Source: Bacteroidales bacterium
Lineage (GTDB): Bacteria > Bacteroidota > Bacteroidia > Bacteroidales > P3
Reading direction: 5' to 3'
Assembly (NCBI GenBank): GCA_017530105.1
Contig: JAFXMW010000022.1
Location: 1 to 36,565, forward strand
Length of the DNA stretch: 36,565 nucleotides
Shown here: piece by piece, positions 7,708 to 16,679 of the stretch
Numbering within the stretch: the stretch's first letter is position 1
Layout of the letters: every line of letters starts with the position of its first letter
The notes under the pieces: generated by a model
What the model was told of the DNA's origin: nothing
Database searches by the model: none
What the model saw: the letters and a program-made list of their open reading frames with translations, nothing else
Made by a program: the position numbers and the translations under genes

Positions 7708-7715
7708 CAAATATA
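7708..7715 (-). promoter_or_regulatory. Promoter box for atoD-kal
   Basis: The minus strand reads TATATTTG, matching TAnnTTTG, between the divergent atoD and the secreted-protein gene at 7845. Confidence 0.55.
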
Positions 7716-7741
7716 TGAATTTTTTCTGACACTGAAAAAAA

Positions 7742-7774
7742 TTTTGTCTATTTTCTAAAATCTGTGTACTTTTG
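7742..7774 (+). promoter_or_regulatory. Promoter of the 7.8-16.7 kb gene run
   Basis: TTTG at 7742-7745 and TACTTTTG at 7767-7774 are 21 bp apart, a good -33/-7 pair, 70 bp upstream of the ATG at 7845. Confidence 0.65.
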
Positions 7775-7844
7775 CAACGAATTTTGAGTTATTATAACGT
7801 TCAATTTTTAACAAAAAATCCGGCATAAAAAACTATCGTACGAT

Positions 7845-8477
7845 ATGAAGAGAACAGCAATGATATTGGCTCTGGCCATGGCAGTCTGCGGAATGGCCAA
7901 GGCTCAGGATTATGTAGTCCCTGTTGAGACTTGGGACTATGAGGAGATTAACGGCAGTAATTACCACGGTTATGCCTTCCACGAAGGCTGGGACGTTGAC
8001 TTCACCATCGAGAATCAAGATGGACGCTACACCCCAACCGAGGAGGATATTGCCGAAGCCGAGCGTCTCATCCAGAAACGCATCGCCTATGTCAATCGAT
8101 ACCACATCAATCAGGAGGGCGACTGCCCCGTGATTGACGAGCACATGCGCAAATACGAACGCCAGTATGTTGGATTTACCGACATTACAGGCTGTCATAT
8201 CGTATGGGTGAATTTCGTCTGGGACGAAAGTGCCGCCGAACGGCTTACCAAAGACATTGTCCTCACCGAGGGCGGCTGCGGACATTACTGGCACATCAAG
8301 GTGAACCTCACTACTGGCAAGGTTTCCGCCCCTGAGGTGAACAGTGCCGGCGATGTCAAGTACCTCCCCCGCCAGAAGAAACCCGCTCACCGCATCAGCC
8401 GTCCCAAGCGTCCGCAACCTGCTGGCAAACTTCGCAAGACAGGTATCCCGCACGACCCCAACGAAGCCCGTTTCTAA
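7845..8477 (+). CDS. Secreted protein of unknown function
   Basis: 210 residues with a clear signal peptide (MKRTAMILALAMAVCGMAKA, cleavage before QDYVV). The mature protein is acidic in the first half, has a conserved-looking stretch GGCGHYWHIKVNLTTGKVS that resembles a small beta-domain, and ends in a basic Pro/Lys/Arg-rich tail (about 175-210). I do not recognise a family. It is the first gene after the promoter at 7767-7774 and may be the start of the long tight gene run, although the 48-bp gap to gtrA is larger than those that follow. Confidence 0.8.
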   Translation: MKRTAMILALAMAVCGMAKAQDYVVPVETWDYEEINGSNYHGYAFHEGWDVDFTIENQDGRYTPTEEDIAEAERLIQKRIAYVNRYHINQEGDCPVIDEHMRKYERQYVGFTDITGCHIVWVNFVWDESAAERLTKDIVLTEGGCGHYWHIKVNLTTGKVSAPEVNSAGDVKYLPRQKKPAHRISRPKRPQPAGKLRKTGIPHDPNEARF

Positions 8478-8525
8478 CCTCACGACTGAATGTCAAGAGA
8501 AGTGTTACTTGATAGTGGCTCACAC

Positions 8526-8939
8526 ATGAAGGCACTACTGCTGAAATTTGTCAAATTCGGCGTAGTGGGGGCAAGTGGCATGGTCATCCATGGTGGTCTG
8601 CTCTTTCTCCTCAAAGAAGTTGTGGGGATGAACCCTTTTATCGCCAACCCCATCGGTTTCATTGCCGCTGCCTCCAGCAACTATTTTCTCAACCGCATCT
8701 GGACTTTCCACAGCCACGAAAAACAGGTGGGGGTGGAATATGTCAAGTTTATCCTCGTGTCGGTAATCGGACTGGGCATCAACAACGGTAGCCTGTGGCT
8801 CCTTAGTCGCCTCTTTCCCTCTTGGGCCGACGACTGGCGTTTCTACATCCTGTGGGTCGTGGCCGTGGGCATCACCACCATTTGGAACTTCTTCGGCAAC
8901 CTACTCTTTACTTTCCGTAAGAATCAGAAAGAAAAATAA
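8526..8939 (+). CDS. GtrA-like membrane protein
   Basis: A 137-residue protein with four hydrophobic segments and GtrA family features: KFVKFGVVGASGMVIHGGL at the N-terminus, FIAAASSNYFLNRIWTF, and the closing NFFGNLLFTFRK. GtrA proteins are thought to help move lipid-linked sugars across the inner membrane. I chose ATG 8526 (MKALLLKF) rather than ATG 8490 because the shorter form begins directly before the first membrane segment as in the family. A GT2-like glycosyltransferase lies two genes downstream, consistent with envelope glycan work. Confidence 0.88.
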   Translation: MKALLLKFVKFGVVGASGMVIHGGLLFLLKEVVGMNPFIANPIGFIAAASSNYFLNRIWTFHSHEKQVGVEYVKFILVSVIGLGINNGSLWLLSRLFPSWADDWRFYILWVVAVGITTIWNFFGNLLFTFRKNQKEK

Positions 8940-8951
8940 ATCTGTCTTAAT

Positions 8952-10184
8952 ATGTTTTTCCCTCTCAACAAAAAAAACGTGGCATTGTGGCGAAATGTCA
9001 CAACTCTCGGTCTTTTCCTCTTCCTTGTCACTATCTCCGCTAACGCCCAAGCTCCACGTCCCGATGCCTTCCCGCCTGCACCCGACACCCTTGAACCCAA
9101 AGCCGTTGTCATGGCTAATACCATAGAAGAGATGCTTACATGGGACAAATACCCCACCTACGATGTCTACGTAGCCATGATGCAACAGTTTGCAGACAGT
9201 TTCCCCACCCTCTGCTACCTCGACACCATCGGCCTCTCCATCCAAGGCAGGCTGATTCTCTCTTTGGCCATTACAGGCTCTTCCGACAACGACCTATACC
9301 GTCCACAATTCTTCTATTCCTCCACCATCCATGGCGACGAACTGACAGGCTTCTACCTCATGCTGCGCCTGTGCGACACCCTCCTGCGCAGTTACGGCTC
9401 ATCCGAAAGCATCACCAAACTGCTCGACCGCACCCGCATTTACATCAACCCCCTCTCCAATCCCGACGGCACCTACCGTGGCGGTGATAGCACCGTGGCA
9501 CTCTCATGGCGCTTCAACGCCGACAGCGTTGACCTCAACCGCAACTACCCCGACCCTTTCGGCACGCCTCCTTTAGACTCCCTCCAACCCGAAAACAAAG
9601 CCATGATAGACTATGTCGAGCAGCATCACTTCCTCCTCAGCGCCAACCTCCACGGTGGCTCCGAGGTGATGAACTACCCATGGGACAGCTTTACCTCTTT
9701 CGAAAGACTCAACGAATACAGTTCCTGGTGGAAACAAGTGAGCAAACGTTTTGTCGACACCTGCCGCCTTCGCAACAACCGCCTTTTCCGCAACGTCTCC
9801 CCCACAGGATACATCAACGGAGGCGACTGGTACGTCATCCACAATGGCCGACAGGATTATTTCAACTATTACCACAACATGCGCGAACTTACCATGGAAC
9901 TCTCCATATCCAAGAAGCTCTCTTCCCATCTTCTGAATCATTACTGGCAAAGCCAGGCTCAGGCGCTTATCAACTACATCGACGAAATCCACCACCTCGA
10001 CGACACCCTTGTCTCCATCCCCACACGGCAGGCCACTTCCTTTAAAGTATATCCCAACCCAACACGCGGAAAAATAACTGTCACCACTCCCCACGCACAA
10101 CGCCATTACGACCTCGGCGACCGTCCAGCAGGCGTATACTTCATCCCTGTGGATGGAAAGGCAGTGAAAGTGATCAAGTATTAG
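8952..10184 (+). CDS. M14 zinc carboxypeptidase with C-terminal T9SS sorting domain
   Basis: 410 residues. An N-terminal hydrophobic segment (about 17-32, ending SANAQA) is a signal peptide. The M14 catalytic domain shows the zinc ligands H127-x2-E130 in STIHGDELTG and H234 in ANLHGGSE, the substrate-binding DLNRNYP (194-200) and the catalytic E316 in RELTMELS. The C-terminus from 363 (SFKVYPNPTRGKITV, then RPAGVYFIPV, then KVIKY) is a type A T9SS sorting domain, so the enzyme is probably exported and anchored or released at the cell surface. The sorting domain is only about 48 residues; the usual middle strands between KITV and the LPAGVY-type end seem to be missing. It would trim peptides outside the cell, feeding amino acid fermentation. 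Confidence 0.9.
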   Translation: MFFPLNKKNVALWRNVTTLGLFLFLVTISANAQAPRPDAFPPAPDTLEPKAVVMANTIEEMLTWDKYPTYDVYVAMMQQFADSFPTLCYLDTIGLSIQGRLILSLAITGSSDNDLYRPQFFYSSTIHGDELTGFYLMLRLCDTLLRSYGSSESITKLLDRTRIYINPLSNPDGTYRGGDSTVALSWRFNADSVDLNRNYPDPFGTPPLDSLQPENKAMIDYVEQHHFLLSANLHGGSEVMNYPWDSFTSFERLNEYSSWWKQVSKRFVDTCRLRNNRLFRNVSPTGYINGGDWYVIHNGRQDYFNYYHNMRELTMELSISKKLSSHLLNHYWQSQAQALINYIDEIHHLDDTLVSIPTRQATSFKVYPNPTRGKITVTTPHAQRHYDLGDRPAGVYFIPVDGKAVKVIKY

Positions 10185-10190
10185 TCCGCC

Positions 10191-11354
10191 ATGCCTCGCT
10201 ACCGCCACCTCTCCGTTGCCATCCCCATGTTGGCCGAAAGTGCCAACCTTCCGTCTTTGCTGCAACAACTCTGTAATCAAACCTGCCAAGACTTCACCCT
10301 CTATGTCTGTGTCAACAACGAAGAAGGCGGCTACGGCTACGACGACAACCAGACAACCCTCCACCTCCTCCGCTCCTACTCCCAATTCCCCATTGTTATT
10401 ATCGACCGCAGTTCCACCGGCCAAGGCTGGACAGGCAAACGCAAAGGCGTGGGCTGGGCACGCAAAATCCTCTTCGACCGCATCCTCTCCGACCACGACG
10501 AAAATGAAATCGTTGTAAGCCTTGATGCCGATACCGATTTCGACAACAACTATTTCGACACCCTCCTCCACACCCTTAACCTCCACAACCAAAGCAACGC
10601 TCTTTGTGTCCCCTACTACCACCCCCTCAGCGGCGACCCTCTCCTCGACCGTCCCCTCCTGCGCTATGAATGTTACATGCGCCACTACCTCATCCAGCTC
10701 CTCCGTATCGGCAATCCCTATGCCTTCACCGCTTTAGGCAGTGCTATGGTTTTCCCCCTTTGGGCATACAAAAAAGTGGGTGGCATCACCCCTCTGCAAG
10801 GCGGCGAAGATTTCTACCTCATGCAAAAATTTGCCAAAACCGGCAGAATAGAGCTGCTACTCTCCACTCCCGCCAACTCCTCCCCCGTCACCGTCCGACC
10901 CCAAGGGCGTCCCTCCCTGCGCGTACCCTTTGGCACCGGTCCCGCAATTGCCTCTGGAATGGCTGAAATGGACAACCGCTACCCCTTCTACTCCCCACAG
11001 GCTTTCGATGCCGTAAAAGCCACCTACGACACATTCCCTGACCTCTACCTCCACGACCTCCCCACCCCCATGTCCCCTTTCCTCTGCCAACAACTCGACA
11101 CCAACGACCTCTGGTCGCCCCTCCGTCGCAATTTCCGCACCCCTCAACATTTCATCCATGCCTGTGCCGAGCGTGTCGACGGTCTACGCATCCTCCAATT
11201 TCTCAAAAACAACCCCTCCTTCCGTCTCACTCCCGATGCCCTTCCCGTCAACTTCCTCTCCGACCCCATCCCACAACTCGACAACTACCGTAACCTCCTT
11301 TTCGCCGAAGAAATGAACCTCCGCAAAAAAAACTCTTTCCTCTCCATCCAATAA
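10191..11354 (+). CDS. Family 2-type glycosyltransferase
   Basis: 387 residues with a GT-A fold pattern: SVAIPMLAESANLPSLLQQL at the N-terminus (nucleotide-binding strand), the DxD-like motif VVSLDADTDF at about 105-114, and GGEDFYLMQKFAKTG around 200-215, which fits the acceptor/catalytic ED region. No transmembrane helices are evident, so it is cytosolic or peripheral. The N-terminal half is standard; the C-terminal 150 residues are not recognised. It starts 6 bp after the M14 gene. Donor and acceptor cannot be read from sequence. Confidence 0.82.
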   Translation: MPRYRHLSVAIPMLAESANLPSLLQQLCNQTCQDFTLYVCVNNEEGGYGYDDNQTTLHLLRSYSQFPIVIIDRSSTGQGWTGKRKGVGWARKILFDRILSDHDENEIVVSLDADTDFDNNYFDTLLHTLNLHNQSNALCVPYYHPLSGDPLLDRPLLRYECYMRHYLIQLLRIGNPYAFTALGSAMVFPLWAYKKVGGITPLQGGEDFYLMQKFAKTGRIELLLSTPANSSPVTVRPQGRPSLRVPFGTGPAIASGMAEMDNRYPFYSPQAFDAVKATYDTFPDLYLHDLPTPMSPFLCQQLDTNDLWSPLRRNFRTPQHFIHACAERVDGLRILQFLKNNPSFRLTPDALPVNFLSDPIPQLDNYRNLLFAEEMNLRKKNSFLSIQ

Positions 11355-11381
11355 ATTACTATTTTCCACGTTACCTATAAC

Positions 11382-11834
11382 ATGGAAGAAAAGAATGTCA
11401 TTGAGATCAAGAACAAACGGGCAGAGTATGAATACTTTCTGCTCGACGACTATACTGCGGGTATTGTGCTTACAGGCACCGAAATCAAATCCATCCGCGA
11501 CGGCAAAGCCAACCTCACCGATGCCTACTGCACCTTTATAGGCAACGAACTTTTTGTCCGCCAGATGCACATCTCCGAATACCGCTTCGGCTCCTACCTC
11601 AACCATGCCGCAAAGCGCGACCGCAAACTACTCCTCAACCGCCGCGAACTCCACAAACTGCAAATCAAAATCAAGGAACGCGGCTTCACCATCATCCCCG
11701 TCAAACTCTTCATCAATCCACAAGGACGTGCCAAACTGCTCATCTCTCTGGCTCGAGGCAAAAAGTTCTACGACAAACGCGAAAGCATCAAAGAAAAAGA
11801 CACCCGCCGCGACATGCAACGGGAATTACGATAA
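11382..11834 (+). CDS. smpB: SsrA-binding protein SmpB
   Basis: The 150-residue protein is full length and carries family signatures: [40 protein letters not shown], the [13 protein letters not shown] helix, and a basic C-terminal tail ([20 protein letters not shown]) that reads the empty ribosomal mRNA channel. SmpB binds tmRNA and is needed for trans-translation rescue of stalled ribosomes. The tmRNA gene itself is not seen in this window. It sits in the tight plus-strand run with an intergenic gap of 10 bp to lysC. Confidence 0.96.
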   Translation: MEEKNVIEIKNKRAEYEYFLLDDYTAGIVLTGTEIKSIRDGKANLTDAYCTFIGNELFVRQMHISEYRFGSYLNHAAKRDRKLLLNRRELHKLQIKIKERGFTIIPVKLFINPQGRAKLLISLARGKKFYDKRESIKEKDTRRDMQRELR

Positions 11835-11844
11835 TCATCCACCC

Positions 11845-12984
11845 ATGAAAGTGTACAAATTCGGCGGAGCCTCCGTCAACAGCGCCTCGGCAGTACGCAA
11901 CATGGCCGACATCGTCCGCAGCCACCTCGACAATCAAACCCTCGTCGTCGTGGTCTCCGCCATGGGCAAAACCACCAACATGCTCGAACAGCTTGTCCCT
12001 GGAGTCAACCCCGCTGACCAACACCCTGCACTACTGCAAAAGGTCAAAGACTATCACCATACCATCCTGCACGACCTTTTCCCCTCCCCACAACATCCCG
12101 TCTACAACGCCGTCGGTCAGCTCTTCTCCCAACTTCAACAACAAAACTCACTTCCCCCCACCGACTACAACCTCGACTACAGCCAAACCGTCTGCTACGG
12201 TGAACTCATCTCCACCACCATCATCAGCCACTATCTCGACAGCATCGGCCTCCACAACCAGTGGATAGACATCCGCACCCTTATCCACACCGACAACCAA
12301 TACCGCGAAGGCAATGTCGACTTCACCGCTACCCAGCGCAACGTCGACTCCTCCCAACTCCGCTCCCAACCCCTCGTCGTCACCCAAGGCTTCATTGCCG
12401 GCAGTGCCGACGGCCACACCTCCACCCTCGGCCGCGAAGGCAGCGACTACAGTGCCTCTATACTCTCCTACTGTCTCAATGCCGAGAGCATGACCATCTG
12501 GAAAGACGTTCCCGGATTTCTCAATGCCGACCCCAAATACTTCCCCGATACCGTCAAGATAGAACAAATCCCTTACAACGAAGCCATCGAACTGGCCTAC
12601 TACGGCGCCAGTGTCATCCACCCCAAAACCGTCAAACCCATCCAAAACAAAAACATCCAGCTCCACATCAAATCCTTCCTCAACCCCCTCTCCCCCGGCT
12701 CCGTCATCGGTCCCTTCCCCACCATCCACCCCCTCACCCCCCTCTACATCTTCAAAAAAAACCAAACACTTCTCTCCGTTCTGCCCAAAGACTTCAGCTT
12801 CATAGCCGAAGATAACCTGCAAACCATCTTCGCCGTACTCGCCAAACTAAACATCCGCGTCAACCTCATGCAAAACACAGCCCTCAGCTTCTCCCTTTGC
12901 ATCGACGACAACCCCATGCTCCTCAACCAACTACGCGACAATCTCCAAGAGCAGTTCCTCCTCCGCTACAACCAAGGCCTGTAA
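11845..12984 (+). CDS. lysC: Aspartate kinase, cut short by an in-frame TAA
   Basis: Phosphorylates aspartate at the head of lysine, threonine and methionine synthesis. Start ATG 11845 gives MKVYKFGGASVNSA, followed by VVVVSAMGKTTNML, GREGSDYSAS and WKDVPGFLNADPK, all kinase-domain signatures. After about residue 300 comes an ACT-like regulatory part. The frame stops at TAA 12982-12984 after YNQGL, giving 379 residues, shorter than usual for the family. Directly beyond the stop, in the same frame, LITIRYYTQDIIDRI continues for 36 codons to TGA 13093-13095, matching the usual family C-terminus (NEGLEL-x-TIR-x-Y). The stop thus replaces what is normally Glu. The displaced end overlaps the aroB start as ATGA. 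Nonsense mutation, readthrough or sequencing error are the options; the kinase domain itself is complete. Confidence 0.9.
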   Translation: MKVYKFGGASVNSASAVRNMADIVRSHLDNQTLVVVVSAMGKTTNMLEQLVPGVNPADQHPALLQKVKDYHHTILHDLFPSPQHPVYNAVGQLFSQLQQQNSLPPTDYNLDYSQTVCYGELISTTIISHYLDSIGLHNQWIDIRTLIHTDNQYREGNVDFTATQRNVDSSQLRSQPLVVTQGFIAGSADGHTSTLGREGSDYSASILSYCLNAESMTIWKDVPGFLNADPKYFPDTVKIEQIPYNEAIELAYYGASVIHPKTVKPIQNKNIQLHIKSFLNPLSPGSVIGPFPTIHPLTPLYIFKKNQTLLSVLPKDFSFIAEDNLQTIFAVLAKLNIRVNLMQNTALSFSLCIDDNPMLLNQLRDNLQEQFLLRYNQGL

Positions 12985-13095
12985 CTCATCACCATACGCT
13001 ACTACACACAAGACATCATCGACCGCATTGTTGCCGACCGCACTATCCTCCTCCAGCAACGCACCCGAACCACCACTCAACTCATCATACAATGA
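12985..13095 (+). pseudogene. Displaced C-terminal end of aspartate kinase
   Basis: 36 sense codons in the lysC frame after the TAA, starting LITIRYYTQD and ending TQLIIQ before TGA. Codon use (C-ending) is the same as in lysC, and the TGA overlaps the aroB ATG, so this was recently, or still is, part of lysC. Confidence 0.75.
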
Positions 13096-14147
13096 CCCGA
13101 ACCATTCTCCCTTCTCGCATCTCCTCCCTCGGCCGTCTCAACCGCGTTCTCTCCGGCAAGACTTTCGACAACTCCCGTTTTTTTCTTATCGTTGACGAGA
13201 ACACCTACTCCCACTGCCTCCCTATCCTTATTTCCCACGTCGACCGACTCCATCAGGCCGAATTTATCGAAGTCCCCGCAGGCGAAGAGTGCAAAGACCC
13301 CGCCATCGCCTCTCAACTGTGGCAAACCCTCCTCGACTCCAACGCCGACCGCGATACCGTCCTTGTCAACCTCGGCGGAGGCTGCATCACCGACCTCGGC
13401 GGCTTTGTGGCGGCAAGCTACAAGCGCGGCATCCGCCACATCAACATACCCACCACCCTCATCGGCATGGTCGACGCTGCCATAGGCGGCAAAACAGCCC
13501 TCAATATCAATGGCAGCAAAAACCAAGTGGGTTTCTTCCACCAACCCGCTATCGTCTGCATCGAGACCTCCTTCCTCCACACTCTCCCTGATGCCGAAAT
13601 CATCAACGGCCTCTTCGAAATGCTCAAAACCTTCCTCATCGGCAACCGCAGCCACTTCCAAAGCCTCTGCCAGACAATACTCTCAGGCAGCCTCGACCTC
13701 CAGCCCGGCATGATTGCCGCCTGTGCCGAAATCAAGACCGCCATAGTCAAGCAAGACCCCCGCGACCTCGGCATCCGGCACATCCTCAACCTCGGCCACA
13801 CCTTCGGCCACGCACTCGAATCCTTCAGCCGCCACCCAGGCCAAACCCCTCTCGCCCACGGCACCGCCGTAGGCATAGGCCTCCTATGCACCCTCTATCT
13901 CTCCGTACGCAAACTCGGCCTTGACCCCTCCGTCCTCCAAAACTACCGCGCAGTGGCCGAAAAACTTGTCACCCTCCCGCACTACACCCTCCGCGACACC
14001 GAGGGCATCCTCGCCTACATGCGGCAGGACAAGAAAAACAGCGGCGGCGACATCTGCTGCGTTCTCCTCAGCGACATCACCGCCCCCGTCATCAACCTCC
14101 CAGTCCCTGAAAACGAAATACGCGATGCCCTCCTCAAAATCTCCTGA
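13092..14147 (+). CDS. aroB: 3-dehydroquinate synthase
   Basis: Second enzyme of the shikimate pathway; converts DAHP to 3-dehydroquinate using NAD and a divalent metal. The 351-residue protein shows LVNLGGGCITDLGGFVAA (91-108), the PTTLIGMVDAAIGGKTAL block (120-137), metal-ligand E176 in INGLFEMLK, and ILNLGHTFGHALES (231-244), with the third metal His in AHGTAVGIG (about 255-263; many homologues have HGEAV here). ATG 13092 overlaps the TGA that ends the extended lysC frame (ATGA), a typical coupling arrangement, and the encoded N-terminus MTRTILPSRI is short as in homologues. Confidence 0.94.
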   Translation: MTRTILPSRISSLGRLNRVLSGKTFDNSRFFLIVDENTYSHCLPILISHVDRLHQAEFIEVPAGEECKDPAIASQLWQTLLDSNADRDTVLVNLGGGCITDLGGFVAASYKRGIRHINIPTTLIGMVDAAIGGKTALNINGSKNQVGFFHQPAIVCIETSFLHTLPDAEIINGLFEMLKTFLIGNRSHFQSLCQTILSGSLDLQPGMIAACAEIKTAIVKQDPRDLGIRHILNLGHTFGHALESFSRHPGQTPLAHGTAVGIGLLCTLYLSVRKLGLDPSVLQNYRAVAEKLVTLPHYTLRDTEGILAYMRQDKKNSGGDICCVLLSDITAPVINLPVPENEIRDALLKIS

Positions 14148-14148
14148 C

Positions 14149-14817
14149 ATGCGACACTCCCGCCTTCTCCTCCCCCTACTATTATGCCTCCTGTCGGCCT
14201 TTACCGCCTGCAGACAAACAATCCTGTCCCCTCCCCCCTGCGACTTCGAAACAGGCGACCTCATCTTCATCCACGACACTGCAGGCATGGGCCACGCCAT
14301 CCAGTCCGCCACTGCCTGGGACTCCCTCCAACCCGCCTTCACCCATGTAGCCATCACACAATGCACCGACAGCGGTGTCTACGTCTTTGACGCCACCCCC
14401 TCCTTAGGAGTGGCCCGCCGGACTCTGCGCGATTTCTGCCTCTCATTCTACGACACTAACAGTGACTATGGCTTTACCTCTATGGCGAAATATTACTCAG
14501 TCGGAGTCCCCTACGATTCCGCCACCCTCCTCAAGCGACTCCAAGCCTTCGTCGGCCAACCCTACGACCCCTATTTTCTCCCCGACAACGGACGACTATA
14601 TTGCAGCGAACTGGTGTACGAATGTTTCCTCGACACCTCCGGCAATCACCTCTTCCCACTCCAACCCATGAATTTCTACGCCTCAGACGGCACCCTCCCC
14701 GCCTACTGGCAGCACCACTTCGACAGTCTCGGCACCGCCGTCCCACAGAACGTCCCCGGCACCAACCCCAACGATATGTCGCGTTCACCCATACTTCACC
14801 GTTTCAAAATAGAGTAA
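14149..14817 (+). CDS. YiiX-like permuted NlpC/P60 lipoprotein
   Basis: 222 residues. MRHSRLLLPLLLCLLSAFTAC is a lipoprotein signal peptide with Cys at the lipobox. The mature part follows the YiiX/YebB (DUF830-like, permuted papain) pattern: CDFETGDLIFIHD, then AFTHVAITQ containing the catalytic-type His, then a long linker and GRLYCSELVYECF containing the catalytic-type Cys. Such proteins are thought to act on amide or thioester bonds in the envelope, but the substrate is unknown. The start at 14149 lies 1 bp after the aroB TGA, and the stop is 2 bp before the next ATG, so it is part of the operon. It could equally be a cell-wall amidase or lipid-active enzyme. Confidence 0.82.
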   Translation: MRHSRLLLPLLLCLLSAFTACRQTILSPPPCDFETGDLIFIHDTAGMGHAIQSATAWDSLQPAFTHVAITQCTDSGVYVFDATPSLGVARRTLRDFCLSFYDTNSDYGFTSMAKYYSVGVPYDSATLLKRLQAFVGQPYDPYFLPDNGRLYCSELVYECFLDTSGNHLFPLQPMNFYASDGTLPAYWQHHFDSLGTAVPQNVPGTNPNDMSRSPILHRFKIE

Positions 14818-14819
14818 CC

Positions 14820-16679
14820 ATGCAGCTGGAACTTCTCTCTCCCGCCAAAAACCTTGAACAAGGTCGCGAAGCCATCAACCATGGCGCCGACGCCGTCTAT
14901 ATCGGTGCCCCCGCTTTCGGAGCCCGCGTTGCCGCCGGTAACACCATCGACGACATCGAACGCCTTACCCGCTACGCCCACCTCTATCACGCCCGTGTCT
15001 TCGCCACTGTCAACACTCTCCTCTTCGACAACGAAATAGACGATGCCGTCCAAATGTTGCACCAACTCTACAACGCCGGAGTCGATGCCGCCATCATCCA
15101 GGACCTCGGACTGCTGGAATGTGACCTTCCGCCCATCGAACTCCACGCCAGCACCCAAACCCACAACGCCACCCTTCCTCGCATCCAGTTTCTTCAGCAA
15201 GCAGGCTTCAGCCGCATTATCCTCGCCCGCGAAACCTCACTCCAACAAATGGCCGAAATACGCCGCCACACCACCGTCGACCTTGAGGCCTTCGTCCAAG
15301 GAGCCCTCTGTGTCTCCTACAGCGGACAGTGCTACCTAAGCCAATACCTCACCGACCGCAGCGGCAACCGTGGATGCTGCTCCCAGCCTTGCCGCTCAGC
15401 CTACGACCTCTGCGGCCCCGACGGCACCCCTATCCGCAAAGCACAGCACCTCCTCTCCCTCAAAGACTTCTCCGCAGCCGCCCACCTCCGCACCATGATC
15501 GAAGCCGGCATCACCTCTTTCAAAATCGAAGGACGCCTCAAAGACCTCAGCTACGTCAAAAACGTCACCGCATACTACCGCCAGTTGCTCGACAACATTA
15601 TGGAAGGTCATCCCGAGCACCAACCAGCCTCGTCTGGCTCATACCGTTTCTTCTTCACTCCCGACCTCGAAAAAACCTTCAACCGGGGCTTTACCGACTA
15701 TTTCCTCCGCCAACGCCAGCCCATGGCGTCGTTTCTAACACCCAAATCACTCGGCAAACGCATAGGCAAAGCCACATCCATAAGGCGCAACACCGTCACC
15801 CTGCAAAGCACCGAGCCCCTCACCCCCGGAGACGGACTCTGTTTCTTCAACCCACAGGGACAGCTTGTCGGCTTCCTGATCAACCACGTACAGGGCAACA
15901 CCATCACCCCCAACCAGATGCCTGCCGGACTCACCCCCGGCACACCCTTGTGGCGCAACAACGACCAAGCTTTCGAAAAACAACTTCAAGGCCGTACCGC
16001 CGAGCGGCGCATCCCCGTCAGCCTCACCCTAAACGACACCCCCGACGGCCTCCAGCTCATCATATCCGACACCGACGGCTGCCAAGCCACCGCCGCCATA
16101 GCCTGCACCAAGCAACCCGCCAACAACCCCGAAAAGGCAACAGAACAAACCGGGCGGCAACTCGCCAAACTGGGTGACACCCCTTTCTCTGCCGCCAGCA
16201 TCGAAAACCACTGCCAGCAACCCTGGTTCCTACCCCCCTCACTGCTCAACGACCTCCGGCGACAAGCCACCTCCCGACTCGAACAAACCCGCATTGCCGC
16301 ACACCTCTCCCGTCGCGGCCACTGCCCCACCCTTGCCGAGCGACAGTCAAACACCACCCCCTATTACGAAACCGTCCTCGACTACCGTGCCAACGTCCTC
16401 AACTCCCGCACCGAACAATTCTACCGCCGCCACGGGGTGCAGCAACTGGAATACGGTCTCGAACAAACCCATGCCTACCAAGGCAAAGCCCTCATGACCA
16501 CCCGCTACTGTCTGCGCTACGAACTGGGTGCCTGCCTGCGCGAAAACAAAAAAGCACTCCCCGAACCCCTCTATCTCCACAACAACGGACAATGGCTGCG
16601 GCTCCATTTCGACTGCCGCAACTGCCAGATGCAGCTCTTCGCCGCCCAACCACCCGCCGCCACACCCCCTAAACAATAA
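14820..16679 (+). CDS. U32 family peptidase with DUF3656-type domain (RlhA-like)
   Basis: 619 residues. It starts MQLELLSPAKNLEQGREAI and has the U32 core: GADAVYIGAPAFGAR, ASTQTHNATLPRIQFL, and the signature EAFVQGALCVSYSGQCYLSQ with the Cys-rich NRGCCSQPCRSAYDL around residues 160-195, then FKIEGRLKDLSYV. The C-terminal ~280 residues fit the DUF3656 extension. Members with this layout include E. coli RlhA, which hydroxylates C2501 of 23S rRNA using prephenate; the Cys cluster fits an iron-sulfur site. Proximity to aroB (aromatic pathway) is suggestive, not proof. It is the last gene of the plus-strand run; no strong terminator is seen. Confidence 0.88.
   Translation: MQLELLSPAKNLEQGREAINHGADAVYIGAPAFGARVAAGNTIDDIERLTRYAHLYHARVFATVNTLLFDNEIDDAVQMLHQLYNAGVDAAIIQDLGLLECDLPPIELHASTQTHNATLPRIQFLQQAGFSRIILARETSLQQMAEIRRHTTVDLEAFVQGALCVSYSGQCYLSQYLTDRSGNRGCCSQPCRSAYDLCGPDGTPIRKAQHLLSLKDFSAAAHLRTMIEAGITSFKIEGRLKDLSYVKNVTAYYRQLLDNIMEGHPEHQPASSGSYRFFFTPDLEKTFNRGFTDYFLRQRQPMASFLTPKSLGKRIGKATSIRRNTVTLQSTEPLTPGDGLCFFNPQGQLVGFLINHVQGNTITPNQMPAGLTPGTPLWRNNDQAFEKQLQGRTAERRIPVSLTLNDTPDGLQLIISDTDGCQATAAIACTKQPANNPEKATEQTGRQLAKLGDTPFSAASIENHCQQPWFLPPSLLNDLRRQATSRLEQTRIAAHLSRRGHCPTLAERQSNTTPYYETVLDYRANVLNSRTEQFYRRHGVQQLEYGLEQTHAYQGKALMTTRYCLRYELGACLRENKKALPEPLYLHNNGQWLRLHFDCRNCQMQLFAAQPPAATPPKQ

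Noticed and set aside
9573-10685. 370-codon minus-strand frame across the M14 and GT2 genes
   Set aside because: Val/Gly/Glu-rich translation typical of the complement of C-rich coding DNA; both real genes on the plus strand have clear catalytic motifs.
12148-12822. 224-codon minus-strand frame inside lysC
   Set aside because: Complement of C-rich lysC sequence; no motif, no promoter.
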